NCBI GenBank assembly: GCA_036404275.1
Contig: DASXAM010000088.1
Location: forward strand, 4,603-68,602
DNA: 64,000 bases
Source: AP-15 sp036404275
Lineage (GTDB): Bacteria > Pseudomonadota > Alphaproteobacteria > ATCC43930 > CGMCC-115725
Direction of reading: 5' to 3'
The notes under the pieces were generated by a model, which worked only from the letters and a program-made list of their open reading frames with translations, had not been told where the DNA came from and ran no database searches. Of this stretch, positions 32,120 to 41,691 are shown in pieces. Positions within the stretch are counted from its first letter, which is position 1, and every line of letters starts with the position of its first letter. A program made the translations under genes and the position numbers.

Positions 32120-33697
32120 ATGAAATACGATGTCGTGATCGTCGGCGGCGGAGCCGCCGGATCGGTATTGGCCGGCCGCTTGGCGGCGGACGGACGAAAC
32201 TCGGTGCTGCTGTTGGAGGCGGGGCCCGATTACCCCGATCCGGAGCATATTCCGGACGACGTCAAATTCGGCCACACCCGCTTTGCCGAAGCGCCGGATT
32301 CGAAGCACAATTGGGCATTGCGCGGCACCATCACCGAGGAGCAGGGCCAGATCCATGTCGCGCAGGGGAAGGTGATCGGCGGCGGGTCGTCGATCAACGG
32401 CCAGGCGATGCAGCGCGGCTTTCCCGAGGATTTCGATTCCTGGGCGGCGCTCGGCAATGATTTGTGGGCATACGATAAGGTCGTGCCGTATTTCCGCAAA
32501 TCGGAGCGCGACCTCGACATCCAGGACAATTATTGCCACGGCACGGATGGGCCGATGCCGGTCCGCCGCCGCCAGACTGGCCCTTGGCCCGCGATCCAGC
32601 AGGCGTTCCACAAGGCTTGCACCGATGCCGGCTTCGGCACCACCGACGACAAAAACGGCCTCTATCCGGCCGGGCTCGGCATCTCGCCGTCGAACAATAT
32701 CGACGGCATCCGGATGAGCACGGCGATGACGCATCTGAACCCGGTGCGGCATCATCTGAACCTGACCGTGCGCGGCAATGTGTTCGTTCACAAGATCATC
32801 ACCGACAATGGACGAGCGGTCGGCGTCGAAGCCGAAAGCGGCGGCAAGACGTTCCGCGTCGAAGCCGGTCGCGTGGTGCTAAGCGCCGGGGCGATCCGCT
32901 CGCCGCAATTGCTGATGCTCTCGGGCATCGGCCCCGCCGACCATTTGCGGCAATTCGGGATCGGCGTGGTGTGCGACCTGCCCGGCGTCGGCCGCAACCT
33001 GATGAACCATTTGAGCGCGCAGACGACCTTCAAGGTCAAAGACGACATCTCGCTCGAAACCCATCGCGACGCCCCGCATTTCTCATTGCACTACACCGCC
33101 GAGGGGTCGAGCACGGTCAACGACATGGTGTTGCGCTCGAGCACCGTGGTCGATGACCGAGAGGAGCGTGTTCCGGGTCTGCGGACCAAATATCTGGTTG
33201 GGGACGTTCCGCCGCAGCGGGCGGCGCGGATCATGTGCACGCTTGGCCTTCCCGACGGCTCGGGATATGTCGAACTGGCGTCGGCCGACCCGAATGTCCA
33301 GCCCAACTTCAATTACTGCTATCTGCAGCATCCGAACGACGCGCGCCGCGTGCGCGACGGCGTGCGGCTGGCGGCGCGGCTCTTGGAATCGGACGCGTAC
33401 AAAGACGTGGCCGATTTCCGGATCCATCCGGCGACCGACATTCTGAAAAATGACGCCGCCTTGGATTTGTGGATCCGACAGACCGTGGGCACGGCACGCC
33501 ACGTCTCCGGCACCTGCAAGATGGGGCCGGACAGCGACCCGATGGCAGTCGTCGATCAATATTGCCGGGTCAAGGGGATCGAAGGGCTATCGATCGCCGA
33601 CGCGTCGGTCATGCCGCGCATCCCGAGATCGGGCGGCGCGCACGCCACCGTGATCATGATCGGCGAACGCGTCGCCGATTTGGTCGCCGCGGGCTGA
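32120..33697 (+). CDS. GMC-family FAD-dependent oxidoreductase, copy 1
   Basis: 525 residues. Choline/glucose dehydrogenase-like flavoenzyme. The N-terminal dinucleotide fold DVVIVGGGAAGSVLAGRLA starts at once, and there is no signal peptide. GMC signature 1 is in GKVIGGGSSINGQAMQRGFPEDFDSWA, and signature 2 is GAIRSPQLLMLSGIGPADHL. The C-terminal part has TARHVSGTCKMG (catalytic His region) and ADASVMPRIPRSGGAHATVIMIGE. It acts on an unknown alcohol. ATG 32120 has GAGGGAAAAG upstream. A second GMC enzyme at 35131-36753 has a more BetA-like sequence. Confidence 0.92.
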   Translation: MKYDVVIVGGGAAGSVLAGRLAADGRNSVLLLEAGPDYPDPEHIPDDVKFGHTRFAEAPDSKHNWALRGTITEEQGQIHVAQGKVIGGGSSINGQAMQRGFPEDFDSWAALGNDLWAYDKVVPYFRKSERDLDIQDNYCHGTDGPMPVRRRQTGPWPAIQQAFHKACTDAGFGTTDDKNGLYPAGLGISPSNNIDGIRMSTAMTHLNPVRHHLNLTVRGNVFVHKIITDNGRAVGVEAESGGKTFRVEAGRVVLSAGAIRSPQLLMLSGIGPADHLRQFGIGVVCDLPGVGRNLMNHLSAQTTFKVKDDISLETHRDAPHFSLHYTAEGSSTVNDMVLRSSTVVDDREERVPGLRTKYLVGDVPPQRAARIMCTLGLPDGSGYVELASADPNVQPNFNYCYLQHPNDARRVRDGVRLAARLLESDAYKDVADFRIHPATDILKNDAALDLWIRQTVGTARHVSGTCKMGPDSDPMAVVDQYCRVKGIEGLSIADASVMPRIPRSGGAHATVIMIGERVADLVAAG

Positions 33698-33721
33698 CCG
33701 CGCCGAGCCGCTGTAGGCACA

Positions 33722-33750
33722 CCGGTGCAATCGCTTGCCGATTGCACCGG
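33722..33750. repeat. Perfect 12-bp inverted repeat between GMC and serine-hydrolase genes
   Basis: CCGGTGCAATCG (33722-33733) and CGATTGCACCGG (33739-33750) form a stem with the loop CTTGC. It lies 25 bp after the GMC stop and 20 bp before the next ATG. No T-tract follows, so it is either an operator or a processing/attenuation hairpin. Confidence 0.7.
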
Positions 33751-33770
33751 CAACGCGCAGGGAGGAAACG

Positions 33771-35078
33771 ATGAGGATTGCCGGGCCCGCCGGGGTCTTT
33801 TTGGTTGTCATGTTGCTGGCGGCGCCGGCGGGCGCCGCGGAATTGCAGCCGGTCGCGCACCCGGAGGAGATCGGCTTTGCCGCCGACCGGCTGCAGCGGG
33901 TCACCGACGCATTCCAGGGATATGTCGATAACGGCCGGCTGCCGGGCGCGGTCGTGCTGATCGTGCGTGACGACAAAGTTGCCTATTTCCGCACTTTCGG
34001 CTGGCAGGACCGAGACCGGAAAATCGCGATGCGGCCGGATTCGATCTTTCGCATCGCCTCGATGACAAAGCCGATCGTCAGCGTGGCGGCAATGACGCTC
34101 GCCGAGGACGGCAAGCTCGACCTCGCCGCACCCGTGGCGCAATACCTGCCCGAGTTCAAGGATTTGCGGGTCGGCGTCGAGCAGCGCGATCCGAAGACCG
34201 GCGAGACGATGCTCGTCATGGAGCCGCAAAAGCGGCCGATGACGGTGCAGGATTTGCTGCGTCACACCGCCGGCCTCGTTTACGGACAGTTTGGCGACGG
34301 TCTCGTGCACCGGGCCTATCGCGCTGCCAATGTCGGCGACCGCAACGAGACCTTGGCGGAGATGGTGACGAAATTGTCGAAGCTGCCGCTGGCGCACCAG
34401 CCGGGCGAGGTCTGGGAATACAGCCGGGCGGTCGATGTGCTCGGACGGGTCATCGAGGTGGTGTCGGGCACCACGCTCGACCGCCTTGTCGAGGAGCGCG
34501 TGACCCGGCCGCTCGGCATGGGCTCGACCGGGTTTTACGTGCACGAAGCCGATCTCGGCCGGTTGGCGCAGGCGCAGACCGACCCGGCTACCGGCAAACG
34601 GCCGGTATTGCCCGAAGTAACCAAAAAGCCCCGCTTGTTTTCGGGCGGAGGCGGGATTGTCTCGACGGCCGGCGACTATTTGAAATTCTGCGAGATGCTG
34701 CTGCATCACGGCGAATGGCAGGAGGCGCGCGTCCTGGCGCCGGCGACGGTCGATTTGATGACATCGGACGCGCTGCCGCCGGGGATCGGCTATTCCCGGC
34801 GCGCGCTGACGACGACGGCGGACATCGCCCCCACCCCGGCCGAGGGGCAGGGCTTTGGGCTCGGCTTTGCCGTGCGCACCGCCACCGGTCACAACCCATT
34901 GCCGGGCAGTATCGGCACCTATTACTGGACCGGAGCTTGGGGCACGACCTTTTGGGTCGATCCCAAGGAGCATTTGATCGGGATCATGATGATCCAGGTG
35001 CCGTCCGGCCAAGGGGGCCCGTATCGCCGCGCGATGCGCTATCTGACCTATCAGGCTTTGGCCGACCACGCCGGGTGA
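33771..35078 (+). CDS. Secreted serine hydrolase, class C beta-lactamase/esterase family
   Basis: 435 residues. A signal peptide (AGVFLVVMLLAAPAGAAE) is followed by a penicillin-binding-like fold. The catalytic Ser97-x2-Lys100 is in IASMTKP. The second motif is Tyr217 in WEYSR, where class C beta-lactamases have YxN, so an esterase or peptidase role is more likely than antibiotic hydrolysis. The LLRHTAGL string and the C-terminal WTGAWGTTFWVDP are family features. GGAGG lies before ATG 33771. It sits between two GMC oxidoreductases in the same orientation, suggesting a joint catabolic operon. Confidence 0.9.
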   Translation: MRIAGPAGVFLVVMLLAAPAGAAELQPVAHPEEIGFAADRLQRVTDAFQGYVDNGRLPGAVVLIVRDDKVAYFRTFGWQDRDRKIAMRPDSIFRIASMTKPIVSVAAMTLAEDGKLDLAAPVAQYLPEFKDLRVGVEQRDPKTGETMLVMEPQKRPMTVQDLLRHTAGLVYGQFGDGLVHRAYRAANVGDRNETLAEMVTKLSKLPLAHQPGEVWEYSRAVDVLGRVIEVVSGTTLDRLVEERVTRPLGMGSTGFYVHEADLGRLAQAQTDPATGKRPVLPEVTKKPRLFSGGGGIVSTAGDYLKFCEMLLHHGEWQEARVLAPATVDLMTSDALPPGIGYSRRALTTTADIAPTPAEGQGFGLGFAVRTATGHNPLPGSIGTYYWTGAWGTTFWVDPKEHLIGIMMIQVPSGQGGPYRRAMRYLTYQALADHAG

Positions 35079-35130
35079 CCGCTTCCGGCACGGTCGGTAG
35101 GATGGCATCGCAAGACGAGGGAGGAATGCG

Positions 35131-36753
35131 ATGGCAGGGCGAGAGGATGTCATCGAGGCCGATTTTGTCGTGGTCGGCGCCGGATCGGCCGGGTGTGCCA
35201 TCGCCGCGCGGTTGAGCGAGGACCCCGCGACCAAGGTCGTGCTGCTCGAAGCCGGCGGCGAGGACAAGAACCGCTGGATCCACATTCCGCTCGGCTTTGG
35301 CAAGACCTTTGCCGATCCGTCGGTCAACTGGTGCTATGAAACCGAGCCCGATCCCGGGGCGGCCGACCGGCGCGTCTTCTGGCCGCGCGGCAAGGTCCTG
35401 GGCGGCTCGAGCTCGATCAACGGCATGGTCTATATCCGCGGCCAGGCCGAGGATTTCGACCATTGGCGCCAGCTCGGCAATACTGGCTGGTCGTTCGACG
35501 ATGTGCTCCCGTATTTCAAGCGCTCCGAGCACCAGACCCGCGGCGCCGACGCCTGGCACGGCACCGGCGGCCCGCTCTGTGTTTCCGACGTGCCGGACCG
35601 TCACCCGATCTGCGAGGCGTTTATTGAGAGTGCGATGGGCCTCGGCCTGCCGCGCAACGACGACTTCAACGGCGCCGGGCAGGAGGGGGTCGGCTATCAC
35701 CAGACGACGACCCGCAACGGCAAGCGCTGCTCGACCGCGGTCGGCTATCTGCGTCCGGCGCTGAGCCGGGCCAATTTGCAGGTGGTCACCGGTGCTTTGG
35801 CCGAAAAGATCGTCCTCGACGGGCATCGCGCGACCGGCATCGTCTTTCGTCAGGACGGCCGATTGCGCACAGCGCAAGCCAAGGCCGAGGTCATCCTTTG
35901 CGGCGGTGCGGTCAATTCGCCGCAATTGCTGATGCTGTCCGGTATCGGTCCGCAGCAGCATCTCGCCGGGCTCGGCATCCCGGTCGCGCACGACCTGCCG
36001 GGGGTCGGACAAAACTTGCAGGACCATTATTCGGCGCCGATCAAGCTGAGGTGCCGATTGCCGATCACTGTCAACGACGTGATGCAGAGCAATCTGAAAA
36101 AGGTTAAGGCCGGGCTGCAATACTATCTGTTCAAGCAAGGCCCGCTGGCGATGGGCACCTCGCCCGCCGCCCTCTTTGCCCGCACCCGGCCCGAGCTCGC
36201 CTCGCCCGACATCAAATGCTCATGCTCGCCGTTCAGCGCCGACCGGCCGCAGGACGGGCTCCATCCGTGGTCGGGCTTTACGATGATCGTCTACCAGCTC
36301 CGGCCCGAAAGCCGCGGCCGGATCGAGCTGAAGACGGCGCAGCCGGGCGATCCGCCGGCGGTCTATCCGAATTATCTGGCGACGCAAACCGACCAGCGGA
36401 CCCTCGTCGACGGGCTCAAACTGCTGCGCCGGATCATCGCGGCGCCGGCGCTGCAGCCCTTTATCGAGGCCGAATTCCAGCCTGGCTCCGCGGTCGAGAG
36501 CGACGACGAGCTGCTGGATTACGCGCGCCGCCGCGGCGGCACCGTCTATCACCCGACCAGCACCTGCAAGATGGGGCTCGATCCGATGTCGGTGGTCGAT
36601 CCCGAATTGCGCGTGCACGGGATTGCGGCGCTGCGCGTCGCCGACGCTTCGGTGATGCCGACCGTCATCTCCGGCAACACCAACGCGGCGACGATTATGA
36701 TCGGCGAGCGCGCCGCCGACCTGGTGCGGCAACGGCTGCGCTTTGCTGCTTAG
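35131..36753 (+). CDS. GMC-family oxidoreductase, copy 2 (choline dehydrogenase-like)
   Basis: 540 residues. FAD-binding DFVVVGAGSAGCAIAARLSED is close to choline dehydrogenase BetA. GMC signature 1 is RGKVLGGSSSINGMVYIRGQ, and signature 2 is GAVNSPQLLMLSGIGPQQHL. The C-terminal catalytic region is GTVYHPTSTCKMG and VADASVMPTVISGNTNAATIMIGERAADL, where the His and the Asn form the usual pair. GGGAGG precedes ATG 35131. No betaine aldehyde dehydrogenase is adjacent, so the substrate may be another alcohol. It is followed after 12 bp by an isocitrate-lyase-like gene. Confidence 0.93.
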   Translation: MAGREDVIEADFVVVGAGSAGCAIAARLSEDPATKVVLLEAGGEDKNRWIHIPLGFGKTFADPSVNWCYETEPDPGAADRRVFWPRGKVLGGSSSINGMVYIRGQAEDFDHWRQLGNTGWSFDDVLPYFKRSEHQTRGADAWHGTGGPLCVSDVPDRHPICEAFIESAMGLGLPRNDDFNGAGQEGVGYHQTTTRNGKRCSTAVGYLRPALSRANLQVVTGALAEKIVLDGHRATGIVFRQDGRLRTAQAKAEVILCGGAVNSPQLLMLSGIGPQQHLAGLGIPVAHDLPGVGQNLQDHYSAPIKLRCRLPITVNDVMQSNLKKVKAGLQYYLFKQGPLAMGTSPAALFARTRPELASPDIKCSCSPFSADRPQDGLHPWSGFTMIVYQLRPESRGRIELKTAQPGDPPAVYPNYLATQTDQRTLVDGLKLLRRIIAAPALQPFIEAEFQPGSAVESDDELLDYARRRGGTVYHPTSTCKMGLDPMSVVDPELRVHGIAALRVADASVMPTVISGNTNAATIMIGERAADLVRQRLRFAA

Positions 36754-36765
36754 AAAACGGAGGCG

Positions 36766-37635
36766 ATGGAGATGCGGCAAAAGCTGCGGCGGCTGATTGC
36801 GGGCGGCGGCTACACGATGGCGCCCGGCGCCTACGACACGCTGACGGCGCGGCTCGTCGAGCAGGCCGGGTTCGCGGCGGTCTATCTGACCGGCGGCGGC
36901 TATTCGCGGGCCAACGGCTACCCCGATCTCGGGCTCCTGACCCTCGGCGAGAATGTGCGGTTTATCGGGATGACGGTCGAGGCGGTCGGCATCCCGGTCA
37001 TCGCCGACGCCGATACCGGTTACGGCAATGCGATCAATGTGATCCGCACGGTGCGCGAATACGAGAAAACCGGAGTCGCCGCATTCCACCTCGAAGACCA
37101 GGTCTCTCCCAAAAAATGCGGGCATTACGAGGGGAAGGAGGTGGTTCCGCTGGCCGAAATGGTCGGCAAGATCAAGGCTGCGGTCGATACCCGGCGCGAT
37201 CCCGATCTCGCGATCATCGCCCGCTCGGACGCGCGCGCAGTCGAAGGGCTGCAGGCGGCGATCGATCGGGTCAACGCCTATCTCGAAGCCGGCGCCGATA
37301 TCGGCTTTGTCGAGGCGCCGCAAAACGAAGAGGAATTGCGCATTGTCGCCCGCGAAGTCGCAGGACCGGCGCTGGTCAATGTGTTCGAGGGCGGCAAGAC
37401 GCCGATGCTGCCGGCCTCGGCGCTCGCGGCAATGGGCTTTCGCCTCGGCATCTATCCCTCGCAAACCCATCGCGCCGCGATCCGCGCCGCCCAGCGCGTA
37501 TTGGCGGCGCTGAACCAAGACGGCGACACGACCCGCGTCGAAGCCGACCTCGCCACCTTTCAAGAGCGCGAGGACGCCGTCGGCACCGCAAGCTGGCGGG
37601 CGCTGGAGGCCAGATATCTGGGGACATTGCGATAA
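36766..37635 (+). CDS. Isocitrate lyase/PEP mutase superfamily protein
   Basis: 289 residues. A TIM-barrel C-C lyase of the PrpB/2,3-dimethylmalate lyase/oxaloacetate decarboxylase group. Metal-binding VIADADTGYG and the catalytic-loop EDQVSPKKCGHYEGKEVV (Cys in KKCGH, as in true lyases) are intact, so cleavage of a 2-hydroxy or 2-methyl dicarboxylic acid is likely. ATG 36766 lies 12 bp after the GMC gene with GGAGGCG upstream, so the two are probably co-transcribed. The exact substrate cannot be told. Confidence 0.9.
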   Translation: MEMRQKLRRLIAGGGYTMAPGAYDTLTARLVEQAGFAAVYLTGGGYSRANGYPDLGLLTLGENVRFIGMTVEAVGIPVIADADTGYGNAINVIRTVREYEKTGVAAFHLEDQVSPKKCGHYEGKEVVPLAEMVGKIKAAVDTRRDPDLAIIARSDARAVEGLQAAIDRVNAYLEAGADIGFVEAPQNEEELRIVAREVAGPALVNVFEGGKTPMLPASALAAMGFRLGIYPSQTHRAAIRAAQRVLAALNQDGDTTRVEADLATFQEREDAVGTASWRALEARYLGTLR

Positions 37636-37784
37636 CGCGTCGGCCGCCGCGCTTGCTGAGAGCTACCCGCCGGTCGACTCCGAGCCGTGCGCCCGCAATG
37701 GCGGGTTGATCCCGCTCGCGCTTGAAGTGGGGCCTGAAGAGGTGGCTTAGTGCCGCAAAACCTGGCAGCGCAGCGAGCCTCTCG

Positions 37785-39023
37785 ATGCACCTCCAGCCTT
37801 CCCTGCGGCAGCGCGAGCTGATCACCCTGGCCCGCGGTCTCGCCGGCGAGCGCTTCGCGCCACGCGCCGACCGGCACGACCGTGAGGCGTCGTTTCCGTT
37901 CGACGACTATGCCGATCTCAGCAGCGCGGGGCTCCTCGGCCTGTGCGTGCCCGAGCGCTATGGCGGGCTCGGGGCGGACTATGAAACCTATTGCCTGGTA
38001 GCGGAGCAGATTGCGCAGGGCAATGCCTCGACCGCGCTCACCTTCAACATGCATTGCCTGACGATGCTGATGATGGGTCCGATCGCCGACGCCATGGCGA
38101 TGCCTCCCGCCGCACGCGAGCGCCACGAAACACTGCGCGCCATCAGGTTCCGCGAGGTCGTGGAAGGCGGCGCTTTCTACGGACAGCCACACAGCGAGCC
38201 GGTCGAAGAGGGCGAGACCGATACCGGTCTCGGCGTCGGCGGACGGCGCTTCGGCACCACTGGGCGCAAGGTGGATGGCGGCTATGTCGTCAACGGGCGA
38301 AAGTTTTTTGTCTCGCTGGCCGGCTGCGCCCCCTATTACGCCACCCCTGCGATCCGGCCTGGGCCGGAGCCCTGGATCGAGCGCACCCTTTACCTGCAGA
38401 TCCCCAAGGACGCTCCGGGCGTGTCCTTCTCCGGCGACTGGGATCCGATGGGGATGCGCGCCACGATCAGCCGCGACATGGTGCTCGACAATGTGTTCGT
38501 CCCCGACGACGCGGAGGTGCTGCCACCCGGTCTCTTCGGAGCTATGTACAACGCTTTCCCGCATCTGTTCCTCAGCTTTTCCGCCACCTTTCTCGGGCTC
38601 ATGCAAGCCGCCTACGACGGTGCTCTCGCTTACCTGACCGGCCGGATGCCGGGCGCGCCGGTGCGGCACAGCGAGATTGCGGCCAAGGGTCCGGCGATCG
38701 CCGAGATGCTGTTTGCGGTCGAATCCGCCCGCGCGCTCTACTACCGATCGATCTCGGAGGCCGCGGTCAACGCGCCGCCGGAGGCGGTCCAGCGCGCGCG
38801 GGCGGCGCATGTCGGCGTGCAGCGCGCCGTCGTCGAGGTCACCCAGGAAACGATCCGCGTCTGCGGCGGACGGGCTTTTTTGAAGCGCTATCCGCTCGAG
38901 CGCTACGCCCGCGATGCGCGGGCCGCCGCCTTGATGCGCCCATGGACCGAGGAGATCGCCACGCAGCAGGCCTGGGAAGCAGCGCTCGGCTTTAGCGGGC
39001 AGCGGGATGGTGGCGCGCTCTGA
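37785..39023 (+). CDS. Acyl-CoA dehydrogenase
   Basis: 412 residues. Three-domain flavoprotein: N-terminal helices (LARGLAGERFAPRADRHDREASFPF), the middle beta domain around FGTTGRKVDGGYVVNGRKFFVSLAG, and a C-terminal helical domain with QETIRVCGGRAFLKRYPLERYARDARA. The usual catalytic Glu of short-chain enzymes is not obvious, and the insert around residues 95-130 is unusual, so a specialised substrate is possible. ATG 37785 was chosen since the longer TTG-initiated frame (37722) adds only non-conserved residues. Confidence 0.88.
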   Translation: MHLQPSLRQRELITLARGLAGERFAPRADRHDREASFPFDDYADLSSAGLLGLCVPERYGGLGADYETYCLVAEQIAQGNASTALTFNMHCLTMLMMGPIADAMAMPPAARERHETLRAIRFREVVEGGAFYGQPHSEPVEEGETDTGLGVGGRRFGTTGRKVDGGYVVNGRKFFVSLAGCAPYYATPAIRPGPEPWIERTLYLQIPKDAPGVSFSGDWDPMGMRATISRDMVLDNVFVPDDAEVLPPGLFGAMYNAFPHLFLSFSATFLGLMQAAYDGALAYLTGRMPGAPVRHSEIAAKGPAIAEMLFAVESARALYYRSISEAAVNAPPEAVQRARAAHVGVQRAVVEVTQETIRVCGGRAFLKRYPLERYARDARAAALMRPWTEEIATQQAWEAALGFSGQRDGGAL

Positions 39024-39077
39024 CCGCGGCAACTCAATGGGCTCAACCTTTAGGAAACCTCGGATCGGCGTGGTCGT

Positions 39078-40109
39078 TCACCGGACCAGCCGGTAGCGCA
39101 GGACATCGGTCAGCAACGGCGGCAGATGCGAAAGCTTGATCAGCTCGTCGGTGTTGAGGGCGACGAGCATCGAACCGAGCACCGCGGTGAAGGCGCCGAC
39201 GAGGACGGCGGCATTCATCACCTCGTAATCGCGGTTGATGCACTGCGACAAGAGCAGGCGGAAAACGAGCGAGAGCTGCAGGATCGGCGTCACCACCATC
39301 AGTGGTGCTACAGCAAGCGAGGCATAGACGAAGGCCTGGGAGATCGCCACCAGCACCGCTGACGAGAGAAACCACGGCATGTTTGCGCGGCGCATGCCGC
39401 TGATGTCGGTCCAGGCGCCGGGCTTGAGCAGAACGAGCGCAAAAAACAGCGTCGCCGATGCATAGGCAAAGCAGCCCGCGGCCGCGGGGCCGGCTTCCGG
39501 CGCATTCAAAAAGGCCTGGCGGGCCATCAAGGGCGAGCTGCCATAACACACCGCGGCACCCAGGGCGAAGAGGTAGCCGACTAGGACGCGCGGCTGGAAA
39601 GCAGCCTCTCGCATCGGCTTTGTTGCCGCCGGCTCGCGCTGCACGGACAGGCCCATAACGGGCGGCGCCTTTCCACGATTTTTGCCGGTTTTGCTCTGTG
39701 TGACGAAGGAACCGCCCAGCATCAGCGCCGAACCGATCCCCTGAAGCACTGTAAATTTCTCGTGCAGGGTCGCCACCGCCAGCATCATCGCAAAAGGCAC
39801 CTGCAATTGGACGACCGGTGCCGCGAGATTGACGCCCATGAGCTGGTTGGATTTGTAGTTGCAGTAGCGACCGAGCACAAAATGCACGATGCCCTGGCCC
39901 GCGAGCCAGGCGAGCGCCACCGCCCGAATCGTCGCGAGTTGGCCGAGCTCGCCAAAAGCGATGGTCATGACCAGAAAAGCAAGGCCGCCGATCGGCACGG
40001 TCATCGCCATGCCTTGCAGCACGCTGCCCGTCACGACCCCTCGGCGCATCGCCACATTGTTGAGGGCAAAGGTAAAGGCGCCAAAGGCGGCGTACAGGAC
40101 ACCGAGCAA
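39078..40109 (-). CDS. EamA/DMT-superfamily membrane transporter
   Basis: 343 residues, about ten membrane helices arranged as two EamA repeats separated by a charged loop (about 140-170). N-terminal AAFGAFTFALNNVAMRRG and the second-repeat start GYLFALGAAVCYGSSPLMARQAF match drug/metabolite transporters. The start is TTG 40109, with GAGAGGAA upstream; no ATG fits. It is divergent from the amidohydrolase at 40311, with 200 bp between. Substrate unknown. Confidence 0.85.
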   Translation of the reverse strand: MLGVLYAAFGAFTFALNNVAMRRGVVTGSVLQGMAMTVPIGGLAFLVMTIAFGELGQLATIRAVALAWLAGQGIVHFVLGRYCNYKSNQLMGVNLAAPVVQLQVPFAMMLAVATLHEKFTVLQGIGSALMLGGSFVTQSKTGKNRGKAPPVMGLSVQREPAATKPMREAAFQPRVLVGYLFALGAAVCYGSSPLMARQAFLNAPEAGPAAAGCFAYASATLFFALVLLKPGAWTDISGMRRANMPWFLSSAVLVAISQAFVYASLAVAPLMVVTPILQLSLVFRLLLSQCINRDYEVMNAAVLVGAFTAVLGSMLVALNTDELIKLSHLPPLLTDVLRYRLVR

Positions 40110-40310
40110 GCGACGTTCCTCTCCAACAGCTCTGCCGCAGATCGCCGACCGGCCGGCCGCGAGCCGGCGGCGGCCTATGGCTGCGCAGCGAATTGCCAGT
40201 CAATCCCCGCCGCGCCATTCTGGAAACAGTGGGCAGACCGCGGCAAGCGACTGCTGACTGAACCGGTTGCCTAAAGTGTCGCCCGCGGTCGGGTGAGAAA
40301 GGAGATGCCG

Positions 40311-41450
40311 ATGCTGCCGCTCGTTCTGTCCTCCGACTCGCATGTGTTCGAGCCGCCCGATCTGTGGCAGGCCCGCATCGATCGGGTGTTCCGCGATCGC
40401 GCACCGCGGATCGAGCGGATCGATGGCGGCGACCATGTCGTCGTCGAAAAGGATCAGGTCCTCTCCGGCATCGGCCTCATTTCGAACGCCGGGGCGCGAT
40501 TCGAGGCGCCGGAAACCATCTCGCCGCAAGGGCGCTTTGAGGATGTGCTCCGCGGCGGCTACGACCCGGCGCAGCACCTCGCGGACATGGCGCTCGATGG
40601 CGTGGCGGGCGAAGTCCTCTACCCGAGCCAAGGGCTCTTTTACTTCAAGATCGCGGACCCGGCGCTGATGTCGGCGATTTTTCGCGCCTACAACGATTGG
40701 CTCGCCGAGTTCTGCCGGACCGACCCCGCGCGGCTCAAAGGCATCGCGATGATCAACCTCGACGACGTCGCGGACGGGCTCCGGGAATTGGAGCGCACCG
40801 CGCGCCTCGGCCTTTCAGGGGCGATGATCACCGAATACCCGGCCGAGGACCGGCGCTACGACCAGCCCGAATACGAGAAGTTCTGGGCCGCCGCCGGTTC
40901 GCTCGACATGCCGATCTCGCTGCACACGGCCACACGCCGGCAGGGCAAGATCCGCGGCGCTGGCCCCGGAACCTTGCGCGACGCATCGAGCCGCGCGACC
41001 AAGGCGTTCTATCCGGCGCTCTCGATGTGCGACATGATCTTCTCCGGCGTCTTCGAGCGCCATCCGCGGCTGACATTGGCGATCGTCGAGTTCGAGCTGG
41101 CCTGGGCGCCGAATGTGCTCGCCGGGATGGACTACACCTATCGCGAGCGTCACGGCGAGGCGATCTACCGGTTCAAGAACGATATGATCCCCAGCGACTT
41201 CTTCCGCCGCAATGTCGTCCTGAGCTTTCAGGAGGACGCGATCGGCATCCGCCTGCGCGACATCATCGGCACCGACAACATGATGTGGGGCTCGGACTAC
41301 CCGCACAGCGAATCGACCTTCCCGCAATCACGCCAGATCCTCTCCGAGATCCTGGACGGCGTCCCGGACGACGAGCAAGCCAAGATCGCCGCCCTCAACA
41401 CCGCCCGCGTGTATAATTTTGACATGGCCAAGCTGACTGCCCGAGCCTGA
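40311..41450 (+). CDS. Amidohydrolase-family metal-dependent hydrolase (Amidohydro_2), second copy
   Basis: 379 residues. Metal-binding SSDSHVFEPPDLW at the N-terminus, EVLYPSQGLFYFKI, central ISLHTATRRQG, FERHPRLTLAIVEFELAWAPNVLAGMDY and the C-terminal WGSDYPHSESTFP with the catalytic Asp. It belongs to the same family as 11080-12201 (shared DRAPR, LYPS, WxxDYPH features) and is probably a decarboxylase or hydrolase of an aromatic or keto acid. ATG 40311 is best placed relative to GGAG; ATG 40305 and GTG 40293 are alternatives. A decayed copy of its last 30 codons lies at 42798-42890. Confidence 0.9.
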   Translation: MLPLVLSSDSHVFEPPDLWQARIDRVFRDRAPRIERIDGGDHVVVEKDQVLSGIGLISNAGARFEAPETISPQGRFEDVLRGGYDPAQHLADMALDGVAGEVLYPSQGLFYFKIADPALMSAIFRAYNDWLAEFCRTDPARLKGIAMINLDDVADGLRELERTARLGLSGAMITEYPAEDRRYDQPEYEKFWAAAGSLDMPISLHTATRRQGKIRGAGPGTLRDASSRATKAFYPALSMCDMIFSGVFERHPRLTLAIVEFELAWAPNVLAGMDYTYRERHGEAIYRFKNDMIPSDFFRRNVVLSFQEDAIGIRLRDIIGTDNMMWGSDYPHSESTFPQSRQILSEILDGVPDDEQAKIAALNTARVYNFDMAKLTARA

Positions 41451-41691
41451 AGCGCCAACGGATTAGCGGAACGACGCGGCGATATCAGATTGATCGGTAG
41501 TGTTCGCCCGTGCTGCGGCATAGATGCAATCATCTCGCGTCGGGCAGCATGCAGCATATAGCTGGCCCCGGGGATTTCTTGCATCTTGCCTGGCTGCGCC
41601 GTGCGCCCATCGGTCAAATGGAAGTTGTGATCTACCGCGCCATCTCGACAACCTGCCATGGCGGATGCGGGATTTCAGAGGAGGGAGGATC

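Noticed and set aside
33771..35078. Beta-lactamase conferring antibiotic resistance
   Set aside because: The second catalytic motif is YSR rather than YxN, and no KTG box was seen. An esterase/peptidase-like role is more likely, and resistance should not be inferred.
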